A stretch of DNA of 19,953 nt. Source: JBDNBY01 sp039767595 (GTDB lineage: Bacteria > Pseudomonadota > Alphaproteobacteria > Rhodobacterales > Rhodobacteraceae). The DNA is taken from contig JBDNBY010000066.1 of the NCBI GenBank assembly GCA_039767595.1, forward strand, positions 1 through 19,953, given 5' to 3'. Both the position numbers and the translations under genes were made by a program. Numbering within the stretch: position 1 is the stretch's first letter; each line of letters starts with the position of its first letter. The notes below the pieces were generated by a model. The model was given only the letters and a program-made list of their open reading frames with translations, did not search any database and was not told the DNA's origin. Shown piece by piece: positions 6,400 to 13,732 of this stretch.

Positions 6400-7347
6400 A
6401 TGACAAGTTTACATATTACACCCGATACACCGCTTAAAATTGGCACACGTGGCTCGCCTTTGGCGCTGGCACAGGCTTATGAAACGCGCACACGGCTGAT
6501 GGCCGCCTTTGATCTAGAAGAGGCGTGTTTTGAAGTGATTGTAATTTCCACTGCCGGAGATCGCATTTTGGATCGCCCGCTCAAGGAAGTGGGGGGCAAA
6601 GGCCTCTTTACCAAAGAAATCGAAGAGCAGCTGCTTGATGGATCGATCGACATCGCCGTGCATTCGATGAAAGATATGCCCACGCTTCAGCCAGACGGGT
6701 TGATCCTTGAGACATATTTGCCACGCGAAGATGTGCGCGATGCCTTTGTTTCGCTGCACTATGCCGCGCTGAGCGATATGCCTGCCGGCACGCGGCTCGG
6801 CTCGTCCAGTCTGCGCCGCAAAGCACAGCTGAAACATGCCCGCCCCGATCTCGAGGTCGTTGAATTTCGCGGCAATGTGCAAACGCGGTTGAAAAAGCTT
6901 GAGGATCGCGTGGCCGATGCAACGTTTTTGGCCGCTGCGGGCCTCTCGCGGCTTGGCAAATCTGATATCGCCCGCTCGTTCATTGATCCCTCGGTCATGC
7001 TGCCCGCGGTGGCACAGGGGGCCATTGGGATTGAACGGCGCCTTGATGATAACCAAACGGCGCAGATGCTCGCCGCGATCCATCATACCCCAACAGGTCA
7101 GCGTTTGGCCGCAGAGCGCGCGTTTTTAGCCGCTCTGGATGGATCATGCGAGACACCCATCGCGGGGTTGGCCGAGCTTGAGGGCGATCAGATCTACCTG
7201 CGCGGTGAAGTATTGCGCCCAGATGGCAGTGATGTGATCCGCAAAGAGGGCCGCGCGCCGATTGCCGACGGGGCCGCCTTGGGCGAGCGCCTCGCCAAAG
7301 AGATTTTGGCCGAAGCCCCTGCAGATTTCTTTGAGTGGCGCACGTAA
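6400..7347 (+). CDS. hemC: Hydroxymethylbilane synthase (porphobilinogen deaminase)
   Basis: HemC joins four porphobilinogens into hydroxymethylbilane in heme synthesis. The 315-residue product carries KIGTRGSPLALAQA (13-26), KEVGGKGLFTKEIE (62-75), VHSMKD with the catalytic Asp92, and RGNVQTRL (157-164). Cys250 in LDGSCETPIAG attaches the dipyrromethane cofactor. The open frame extends upstream to 6277 and overlaps hemE. I chose the ATG at 6400 because the family begins with this segment (MTSLHITPDTPLKIGTRGSP) and because the upstream extension would run into hemE. It converges with the DUF4198 gene after seven bases, with no hairpin terminator between them. Confidence 0.97.
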   Translation: MTSLHITPDTPLKIGTRGSPLALAQAYETRTRLMAAFDLEEACFEVIVISTAGDRILDRPLKEVGGKGLFTKEIEEQLLDGSIDIAVHSMKDMPTLQPDGLILETYLPREDVRDAFVSLHYAALSDMPAGTRLGSSSLRRKAQLKHARPDLEVVEFRGNVQTRLKKLEDRVADATFLAAAGLSRLGKSDIARSFIDPSVMLPAVAQGAIGIERRLDDNQTAQMLAAIHHTPTGQRLAAERAFLAALDGSCETPIAGLAELEGDQIYLRGEVLRPDGSDVIRKEGRAPIADGAALGERLAKEILAEAPADFFEWRT

Positions 7348-7354
7348 CGCGCGT

Positions 7355-8149
7355 TTAGCGCACTGCGAATGTGGTCGAGGCCCACAGCGTCTCCCATGTG
7401 GGATCACTCTGTGTGGCGGGCTCGAGCGGGCGAATGATCACAGCATCGACCAAATAACTCTCTTCCGACGTGACGGGCACATGCACCAGCCCTTGGGCGT
7501 CCGTCCGATACACGTCGTGCGAGACGACGCCCTGCGCCGCTTTGCGCCATACGGTGATTTGCGTATCGGCCTGCGGCGCATCTTGATAGCTCAATTCAAA
7601 CACAACCTCGCCCGTTTCAAACGGTAGTGGCGTTTGGGCAATGAGCTCAATCTCGTAACCCAAATCTTGGTCTGTCCCGCCAGAAGGGCCAACTTCGATC
7701 AGGGACTTACCGTATCGCACATAGGCCTCAGCGATCCGATCGGTGCTCAGCCCCCGCGCCTCATGGGCGGCCAAGGCCCATGAAAAATCTTTATCCGCCA
7801 AAAATGCCGTAAACTTTTCAATATCTTGATAAATCACGCGCATGGGGTTGGAGATATAGCCAACAACGGTCACGCCCTCTTGATCAAGGGCGGCACGGAG
7901 GGCCGGACGATCCCCGATCATCATCTCAACAGGGCGCGTCCCCTCGGTGTCACTGAGGGTAAACTCTTGAAAATTGCGGGGCAAATAGGATTGTTCGCGA
8001 CCTTGGAAATCTTCACCAACAAAAATCTGCGCGACCAGATCATCACCAGCGTTGATGGCATAATCTTGTGGCTCGATCCAAAATTCATGGGCCTGCGCCC
8101 CTACCCCCACAAGGGCAAGGCACAGCGCCACCCCATGCCGGATCATCAT
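7355..8149 (-). CDS. Secreted DUF4198 protein
   Basis: This protein has about 264 residues and begins with a signal peptide. A hydrophobic core (VALCLALVGVGA) ends in AQA, followed by HEFWIEP, a start typical of DUF4198 proteins. Cleavage after AQA would leave a histidine as the first mature residue. The remainder looks like beta-rich domains; residues 200 to the end resemble a carboxypeptidase-regulatory or Ig-like fold. DUF4198 members are often found near metal-uptake genes, but their biochemical role is not settled. The gene overlaps the end of hemF. I prefer the ATG at 8147-8149 (ATGA overlap with the hemF stop), but an in-frame ATG at 8153-8155 is also possible. The position suggests a link to heme or metal supply; this is an inference. 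Confidence 0.8.
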   Translation of the reverse strand: MMIRHGVALCLALVGVGAQAHEFWIEPQDYAINAGDDLVAQIFVGEDFQGREQSYLPRNFQEFTLSDTEGTRPVEMMIGDRPALRAALDQEGVTVVGYISNPMRVIYQDIEKFTAFLADKDFSWALAAHEARGLSTDRIAEAYVRYGKSLIEVGPSGGTDQDLGYEIELIAQTPLPFETGEVVFELSYQDAPQADTQITVWRKAAQGVVSHDVYRTDAQGLVHVPVTSEESYLVDAVIIRPLEPATQSDPTWETLWASTTFAVR

Positions 8150-9036
8150 ACCCATTTCGCCAACGGCGGTAGGCTCATGAGAACTGCATTTGCATCATGG
8201 CCCGTGGCCAAACCAAATTTCGTCCCGCGGTCATAGACAAGGTTATATTCCGCATAAAGGCCGCGGTGAATAAGCTGCGCCTCTTTATCATCCTCTGTGC
8301 AGGGGGTGACGCGGCGTTTATCGACCAAAGGCACATAGGCCGGCAAAAAGGCGCGGCCGATGTCTTGGGTCAGGGCAAAGTCTGCGTTCCAATCGCCTGT
8401 ATTGCGGTCATCCATAAAAATACCGCCAACGCCGCGCGCGCGGCCGCGATGAGGCACATAGAAATACTCATCCGCCCATGCCTTGAGCGTTGGGTAAAGG
8501 TCAGTGCCATGCGGATCGAGATGCTCTTTTTGAACGGCGTGAAAGGCGGCCGTGTCTTCGTCGTATTCAAGGCAGGGGTTCAAATCTGAACCGCCGCCAA
8601 ACCACCACGCGTGCGGTGTCCAAAACATGCGCGTGTTCATATGCACGGCGGGGCATTGCGGATTGCGCATATGCGCCACAAGCGAAATACCCGACGCCCA
8701 AAAGCGAGGGTCGTCTTTGATACCCGGCATGTCTTTGCGCGCCGCCATCGCCGCCTGCGCATCAGGCTTGAGCGTGCCATAGACCGCAGAGACATTCACG
8801 CCCACCTTTTCAAACACACGGCCGCCCCGCATGACGGACATCAATCCACCGCCCGCATCGGAACCGTCGTCGGAATGGCGTTTCGTCTCACTCACATCAA
8901 AGGCGCCCGGCGCCATGTCGGAGAATGGGCCATCTGTGTGCCGCGCCTCTAAATCCTCAAAGGCTGCGACGATCATATCGCGCAGCTCCCAAAACCACGT
9001 CTTGGCGCGGTGTTTTTCCTCAGCCATATCGCTCAT
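8146..9036 (-). CDS. hemF: Oxygen-dependent coproporphyrinogen III oxidase
   Basis: HemF oxidatively decarboxylates two propionates of coproporphyrinogen III to give protoporphyrinogen IX, using O2. The 296-residue product is close to the 299 of E. coli HemF. Conserved blocks include GGGLMSVMRGGRVFEKVGVN (63-82), a FWASGISLVAHMRNP stretch, HAWWFGGGSDLNP (the family signature), and YNLVYDRGTKFGL near the C-terminus. The ATG at 9034-9036 has GGGAG about seven bases ahead. It lies 24 bases after the SDR stop and overlaps the next gene, so it is inside an operon. The use of HemF shows that the organism makes heme aerobically; an anaerobic HemN is not in the window but may exist elsewhere. Confidence 0.97.
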   Translation of the reverse strand: MSDMAEEKHRAKTWFWELRDMIVAAFEDLEARHTDGPFSDMAPGAFDVSETKRHSDDGSDAGGGLMSVMRGGRVFEKVGVNVSAVYGTLKPDAQAAMAARKDMPGIKDDPRFWASGISLVAHMRNPQCPAVHMNTRMFWTPHAWWFGGGSDLNPCLEYDEDTAAFHAVQKEHLDPHGTDLYPTLKAWADEYFYVPHRGRARGVGGIFMDDRNTGDWNADFALTQDIGRAFLPAYVPLVDKRRVTPCTEDDKEAQLIHRGLYAEYNLVYDRGTKFGLATGHDANAVLMSLPPLAKWV

Positions 9037-9060
9037 GTATCGTCTCCCTCGTCGTATCGT

Positions 9061-9861
9061 TTAATGGGCCGGTGCGCCAACAGGATCCAGCACCGAGCGC
9101 CCCCCGTCAATGGTGAGCACTTGTCCCGTCACAAAACTGGCCGCGTCAGAGGCCAAATATTGCACGGCCTCGGCCACTTCTTGCGGGCTGGCGATGCGCT
9201 CCATTGGTGTGTTGTTCTCGATTTCCTTGCGGTACTCTTCATTCTCGCGCAAGGCTTGCTCAAGGCTAGAGGACATCACAGAGCCGAACGCCACGGCATT
9301 CACACGAATTTTATGCGCCGCATAGGCAACGGCCAAAGAGCGCGTGCTTTGATCCACCGCGGCCATGGCCATCGAATAGCCCAAGAGCGCCGGCTGCGCA
9401 CGCCGAGCCGCCACAGACGACAGGTTCACAATGCTGCCCACGCCCTCGGATCCGCCCAGCGGCTCTTGCTTCAACATCCGCTTGGCCACATATTTCGACA
9501 GGCGCAGCCCCGCCATCACATTTTGATCCATCAAGGTCGCAATGCTCTCATCAGAGGGGTCCAAAGGGTCGCTCAACATCACTTGGCGGGCCGCATTGAC
9601 CAGCACATCTATGCGATCAAAGCGATCGACAGTGGCCGAGATTAAATTGGAAATGGTCAGTTTTTCGCGCAAATCGCCAACGAAATAATCGGCTAGGGCG
9701 CCGTCTTCTACATCGCCAAGCTCTTGAACAAGGCGGCCTTCATCGCGGTCGGCAAACATTACTTTGGCGCCATTGTCGACAAAATGACGCGCCACGGCAC
9801 GGCCAATTCCATTGGCGGCACCTGTCACAATGACCGATTTTCCTTCAACTGAAAAAGACAT
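9061..9861 (-). CDS. SDR-family protein with altered active site
   Basis: This 266-residue protein has the short-chain dehydrogenase fold: TGAANGIG (13-20) for NAD(P) binding, Asp38 as a likely NAD-selecting residue, and GG-RSV at the C-terminus (TIDGGRSV). Two catalytic positions differ from the family. NNAG has become VNAA (88-91), and the YxxxK motif reads YSMAM (162-166), so the essential lysine is methionine. Ser149 and Tyr162 keep the normal spacing of 13. The DNA reads TAT TCG ATG GCC ATG, so this is not a translation error. The protein may be a non-catalytic binder or use another base. It lies between rsmC and hemF, 34 and 24 bases from each, and is probably cotranscribed with them. 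The substrate is unknown. Confidence 0.85.
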   Translation of the reverse strand: MSFSVEGKSVIVTGAANGIGRAVARHFVDNGAKVMFADRDEGRLVQELGDVEDGALADYFVGDLREKLTISNLISATVDRFDRIDVLVNAARQVMLSDPLDPSDESIATLMDQNVMAGLRLSKYVAKRMLKQEPLGGSEGVGSIVNLSSVAARRAQPALLGYSMAMAAVDQSTRSLAVAYAAHKIRVNAVAFGSVMSSSLEQALRENEEYRKEIENNTPMERIASPQEVAEAVQYLASDAASFVTGQVLTIDGGRSVLDPVGAPAH

Positions 9862-9895
9862 GCGCCCCTCTCGACAGCGCCGCGGATGAGTGCGG

Positions 9896-10912
9896 CTAGT
9901 TGACCCCTTGGGCCTGCAGGATTTTGAACGCGCCCGTTTGGTGAGGCTTGTTCACCTGCTTGAATAGATTCTCTAGGGTATCTTCGTAGGGCAAGTGGCG
10001 ATTTGCAACCATCCATAATGTCCCTTTTGGGCGTAAAAGGCGGGCTGCGGCACCAATAAAGGCGCGGCCAAGGTCAAATTGCGCTTTGCGCCCTTGGTGA
10101 AAGGGGGGGTTCATCACGATATGATCGTACTGCGCCTTGCCCAAAACCTGCGGCTCTTGGGTGACATCCGCCCAATGACAGGTCACGCGCCCCTCGAAAC
10201 TGGTTAAATTGCGCTGCGCACAGGCAACGGCGCGCGCATCAATCTCGACCGCATCGATCTGGGCCTCGGGCGATGTCACGAGGACATGATGCGCCAAATA
10301 ACCCCATCCCGTGCCCAAATCCGCCACACGGCCCTTCAGGTTTGTCGGCAAATGCTCACACAAGAGAGCTGAGCCTGCATCAACCGCCTCGGCGGAGAAA
10401 ATTCCAAATGTCGTCTCGAACGTATCCACCGTAATCGCCGATGGCACCCGCCACGCGCTGGCATCAAAGGGCGCGCACCACATCACGCGGCCATGGGCCT
10501 TTGACAACGAGGCTGGATCGGCGTTCATACGCCGCAAATCCTTGAGCATGGCATCCGCGCCATCCTCTTTTGCCCCATCGACGAGGATCAGGCCGTCAGG
10601 GCACATCTCGGTTGCCCGTGCGATCAGATCGCGTGCAAAGGCCTTGGCCCGCGGCAGGACAATCAAGACTGCGTCATAGTGGCCTGTCAGTGCCTCAAGA
10701 TCGCTGAGAACCTCATGACCCATACGAGTCAAACGCTGATGATCATCCGCGCGCCATTGGACAAGGGTCACCTCTTGGGCGCCCAAAGCGTCTTGCACCT
10801 GAGCAATTGGATAGTCAGACGCGATACCAATCAATGCGATACGCGCACGCGTGCCCCAATTATTGTGGTTATGTTCGAGCGCATATAAGATGCGCGCATG
10901 TGGGTGGGCCAA
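9896..10912 (-). CDS. rsmC: RsmC-type 16S rRNA guanine-N2 methyltransferase
   Basis: This 338-residue SAM-dependent enzyme matches RsmC, which methylates N2 of G1207 in 16S rRNA (E. coli numbering). The N-terminal half is a degenerate methyltransferase domain. The C-terminal half is active: SAM motif VADLGTGWGYL (about 196-206), acidic VEIDARA, and catalytic NPPF in HIVMNPPFHQGR (about 269-280). It ends with the typical MVANRHLPYE segment. The start is TTG (10910-10912), supported by AAGGA seven bases upstream. The frame begins one codon after the clpS stop and is in the same frame as clpS. RsmC versus another N2-guanine methyltransferase such as RlmG is not fully separable by eye, but the length and motifs favour RsmC. 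Confidence 0.85.
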   Translation of the reverse strand: MAHPHARILYALEHNHNNWGTRARIALIGIASDYPIAQVQDALGAQEVTLVQWRADDHQRLTRMGHEVLSDLEALTGHYDAVLIVLPRAKAFARDLIARATEMCPDGLILVDGAKEDGADAMLKDLRRMNADPASLSKAHGRVMWCAPFDASAWRVPSAITVDTFETTFGIFSAEAVDAGSALLCEHLPTNLKGRVADLGTGWGYLAHHVLVTSPEAQIDAVEIDARAVACAQRNLTSFEGRVTCHWADVTQEPQVLGKAQYDHIVMNPPFHQGRKAQFDLGRAFIGAAARLLRPKGTLWMVANRHLPYEDTLENLFKQVNKPHQTGAFKILQAQGVN

Positions 10913-10915
10913 GGA

Positions 10916-11239
10916 TTATTCCTTTTCCATGATACATTGCAAAGGATGCTGATTGGCCCGCGCGGCGTCCATCACTTGCATCACTTTTGTCTCTGCAATC
11001 TCATGCGGAAAAACACCGACCACCGCAACACCTTTTTTATGCACCGTGATCATCACTTCAAACGCTTGGGCATGGGTCATGCCGAAATACCGCTCCAACA
11101 CATGCACGACAAATTCCATCGGCGTATAGTCGTCATTGAGCAACATCACTTTATAAAGCGGGGGTCTTTTGGATTTTGACTTTGGCTTCACCGCGAGACC
11201 AATCTCGCCCTCAGTCTCATCGGGCGTGTCCTCAGACAT
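10916..11239 (-). CDS. clpS: ClpS, N-degron adaptor of the ClpAP protease
   Basis: ClpS (107 residues here) delivers proteins with destabilising N-terminal residues to ClpA. The N-degron pocket is intact: NDDYTPM (about 35-41), MITVHKKG with the conserved Met, Val and His (about 61-69), and the ETKVMQV helix near the end. The first 30 residues are a flexible acidic/basic tail. The frame stays open to 11317, but I chose the ATG at 11237-11239 because this gives the usual length and because a perfect TATAAT lies at 11271-11276, which would put the transcript start after or at the other ATG. It is the first gene of a tight run: rsmC begins three bases after its stop, then the SDR, hemF and DUF4198. 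Confidence 0.93.
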   Translation of the reverse strand: MSEDTPDETEGEIGLAVKPKSKSKRPPLYKVMLLNDDYTPMEFVVHVLERYFGMTHAQAFEVMITVHKKGVAVVGVFPHEIAETKVMQVMDAARANQHPLQCIMEKE

Positions 11240-11270
11240 TGTTACTTGTAGGGGCGTCCAAGTCATGAAA

Positions 11271-11276
11271 ATTATA
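11271..11276 (-). promoter_or_regulatory. Probable -10 element for clpS
   Basis: The minus strand reads TATAAT in the context GATATAATTTTC, a perfect -10 hexamer 32 bases ahead of the chosen clpS ATG. The matching -35 is poor (around CAACCT, 17 bases upstream). A transcript start about seven bases downstream would give a leader of roughly 20-25 bases and favours the ATG at 11239. Confidence 0.4.
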
Positions 11277-11340
11277 TCAAATATCCAGCGTTTAGGTTGA
11301 CCCGAATATATGGTCACAATTCAAAAAGAAAAGGCCCCCC

Positions 11341-12081
11341 GTGATGAAAGACCGTGAAAACACGCCTCAATTTTGCATTTGTTTCGATGCAGACGACACA
11401 TTGTGGGAAAGTGAAACATATTTTCGCGCCGCCGAGGCGGCCTTTGCCCGAAAACTTGGCGGTGTGTTAGAGGCCGATCGCCTCAGCGCGGCCTTGCTCG
11501 ACACAGAAAAACAAAATGTCGGCGCCTATGGGTTTGGGGTGAAATCCTTCTTGCTGTCGAAAATTGAAACTGCGTTGCATCATGCCCCGCCTGACGAATT
11601 TGCCGATATTGTGACCAGTATTCTCTCGCAAGGGCGCAGCTTGTTGGCGCATCCGGTCGAAGTCTTTGAAGGGGTGCGCGCTGGATTAGAGGCCCTGCCC
11701 ACCAACATGCGCAAAATGATCATCACCAAGGGCGATCTCAAGGACCAGTGGCGCAAGATTGAGGCCTCGGGCCTAGCGCCCCTGTTTGATGACATCCATG
11801 TGGTGATAGAAAAGGACACACAAACCTATGCTCAGATTTGCCAAACACATGGGATTGATCCGCACCATATGATCATGGTCGGCAATTCAATTAAGTCCGA
11901 TATTCTGCCCGTTTTGAACTTGGGCGGGCACGCAATCTACATTCCACATGCCCTAACTTGGAGCTTTGAACACGCAGAACTGCCGAAAAACCATACAAAA
12001 TTCCAACAGTGTGAAAATTTTTTACACGCAATTTTAGCAATTCAAACGCTCATCGACGCACAATATATACCACTTAAGTAG
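11341..12081 (+). CDS. HAD-superfamily hydrolase
   Basis: This 246-residue phosphatase-like protein has all four HAD motifs. Motif I is DADDT with nucleophile Asp16 and acid/base Asp18, motif II Thr129 in MIITKG, motif III Lys158 in VVIEKDT, and motif IV GNSIKSD with Asp187. A helical cap lies between motifs I and II, as in subclass I members such as YjjG or YfnB. The substrate is likely a small phosphate ester and cannot be named. The start can be GTG at 11341 or ATG at 11344, with a weak AAAAGG upstream. The gene is divergent from clpS across 101 bases and followed by 152 bases of leader DNA for the carboxypeptidase gene, with no clear terminator. Confidence 0.88.
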   Translation: MMKDRENTPQFCICFDADDTLWESETYFRAAEAAFARKLGGVLEADRLSAALLDTEKQNVGAYGFGVKSFLLSKIETALHHAPPDEFADIVTSILSQGRSLLAHPVEVFEGVRAGLEALPTNMRKMIITKGDLKDQWRKIEASGLAPLFDDIHVVIEKDTQTYAQICQTHGIDPHHMIMVGNSIKSDILPVLNLGGHAIYIPHALTWSFEHAELPKNHTKFQQCENFLHAILAIQTLIDAQYIPLK

Positions 12082-12181
12082 GTGAGAAACCAAAGTTTGC
12101 CCCAAAATGTTGATATCCGCACCCCTAATGAGTCAAATTTCATTTAAAATTAAGTCTTTATAAAACACGCTTCATTTGCTA

Positions 12182-12193
12182 TTCCTTAAGGAA
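12182..12193. promoter_or_regulatory. 12-bp perfect palindrome upstream of the carboxypeptidase gene
   Basis: TTCCTTAAGGAA is a perfect palindrome 41 bases before the TTG start of the carboxypeptidase gene, next to an AT-rich stretch with TATAAAA (about 12160-12166). It is a candidate operator. No regulator can be named. Confidence 0.3.
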
Positions 12194-12233
12194 AATACCC
12201 GATGATTATACAACGGGAAGATGAGGCAGAACA

Positions 12234-13721
12234 TTGACGAAACGTGAACACAGCCGCCTGAGGCGGATTGTTTATTGTATAGCTGCATTATGGTGCTTGG
12301 TCGTTGTGCCAGTGTCAGTGATGGCTGCGCCTTATGCTGCCTACATGATTGACGCACGAAACGGCCAAGAGCTTTATTCAAAAAATGGCAATCAGCGCCT
12401 GCACCCTGCCTCTCTCACCAAAATGATGACTCTCTACGTTGCGTTTCAAGCGATTGAGAACGGCGAAATTTCCGCAGAGACCAAGGTCAAAATCTCTCGT
12501 AACGCTGCCAGCGAAGTCCCTTCCAAGCTCTACCTGCGGGCAGGCAGCCGCATTCGTCTAAAATACCTCATCCGCGGCGCCGCTGTGAAATCGGCCAATG
12601 ACGCCGCCACCGCCATTGGCGAGGCGATTTCTGGCAGTGAGGCCGCCTTTGCGCAACGCATGACGCGCACAGCCAAAGCGATGGGCATGAATAATACGCG
12701 TTTTTTGAACGCACATGGCCTAACGAAATCTGGCCATTACTCAACCGCCCGCGACATGACAATTTTGGGTCGCCATTTGTTCTACGATTATCCCGATTAT
12801 TATCATTTGTTTAGTCGCAAAACCGTTGATGCTGGCGTGCGGCACGTCAATCATACAAACACGCGCTTCCTCAATTCCTATCGCGGCTCTGATGGTATTA
12901 AAACAGGCTACACAAACGCGGCCGGGTATAATTTAACGTCCTCCGCACAGCGCGGCTCGGTCCGCCTCATTGCCACGGTTTTTGGTGGTGAGAGCACATC
13001 TAGACGCAACGCAAAAATGGCCGCTTTACTTGATAAAGGGTTCGAAAAGGCGCGGCGCCAAGTTGCCATTGTCAAACCCCAACGTCCCAATTATGCCCAA
13101 ACGGCAAATGGAGCTGCCCCGGGTGCATTTGGAAAACGGATTATCATCGCCACTGCACCTAAACAAACACCATTGCCAAAATTGCGCCCCGCCACGCACA
13201 AACCTGAGTCCGATGCGCCAGCGCCGCTCATTGCGCTCAACGGTGCGGCGCAACCTGTGTTCAAAGGGCTGCAAGACGATATTCTCGCCTTGGTTGGCGA
13301 AGCGCAAAATGTCTCTGTTCCACAGGGGAATTCTGATGTGAACACCGAAATGAGCGCATCAATTGCCCCACAAGAGCCGGTGCTGCGCCCAATGCAATTT
13401 ATCAAAGTCGCAGCACAATCAGAGGCATCGCTCCTGCCCCGCCGACTTGCGCCGCCGCGGATCATCACAGGCGCATCGACGGATCGCTCTGCGCAATGGG
13501 GCATTCGTGTGGGTCACTATACCACGCGATTTGATGCCGAGAAGGCGCTGCTCAAATCTGCCCTTGCAGAGACCAAGCTTTTGGATGGAACGGGCCGCGC
13601 GATCGAAACATCGCGGCGTGGTTTTTCGGCCAAATTCACGGGGCTGTCAAAAGACAACGCGACCAAAGCCTGCGCGCGCCTTCAAGTGCGGCAATACAGC
13701 TGCGAAGTGACGGGGCAGTAA
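12234..13721 (+). CDS. D-alanyl-D-alanine carboxypeptidase with SPOR domain
   Basis: This 495-residue penicillin-binding protein trims the terminal D-Ala of peptidoglycan stem peptides in the periplasm. A signal peptide (RRIVYCIAALWCLVVVPVSVMA) is followed by the peptidase S11 domain with SLTK (Ser60, Lys63), SAN (120-122) and KTG (223-225). A proline/alanine-rich linker of about 130 residues leads to a C-terminal SPOR domain (about 420-495; QWGIRVGHYTTRFDAEKAL), which binds denuded glycan at the division septum. The start is TTG at 12234. An in-frame TGA at 12222-12224 rules out a longer form, no earlier ATG is in frame, and GAGG lies seven bases upstream; starting at the next ATG would remove the signal peptide. 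It converges with yejF across 11 bases. Confidence 0.93.
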   Translation: MTKREHSRLRRIVYCIAALWCLVVVPVSVMAAPYAAYMIDARNGQELYSKNGNQRLHPASLTKMMTLYVAFQAIENGEISAETKVKISRNAASEVPSKLYLRAGSRIRLKYLIRGAAVKSANDAATAIGEAISGSEAAFAQRMTRTAKAMGMNNTRFLNAHGLTKSGHYSTARDMTILGRHLFYDYPDYYHLFSRKTVDAGVRHVNHTNTRFLNSYRGSDGIKTGYTNAAGYNLTSSAQRGSVRLIATVFGGESTSRRNAKMAALLDKGFEKARRQVAIVKPQRPNYAQTANGAAPGAFGKRIIIATAPKQTPLPKLRPATHKPESDAPAPLIALNGAAQPVFKGLQDDILALVGEAQNVSVPQGNSDVNTEMSASIAPQEPVLRPMQFIKVAAQSEASLLPRRLAPPRIITGASTDRSAQWGIRVGHYTTRFDAEKALLKSALAETKLLDGTGRAIETSRRGFSAKFTGLSKDNATKACARLQVRQYSCEVTGQ

Positions 13722-13732
13722 GCCGCCCTGAC

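Noticed and set aside
6514..7086. Long minus-strand frame opposite hemC
   Set aside because: It lies entirely antisense to hemC, has no family features, and comes from the codon bias of the real gene.
11240..11317. 26-residue N-terminal extension of ClpS
   Set aside because: It would contain the TATAAT promoter element and exceed the usual ClpS length; the ATG at 11239 is preferred.
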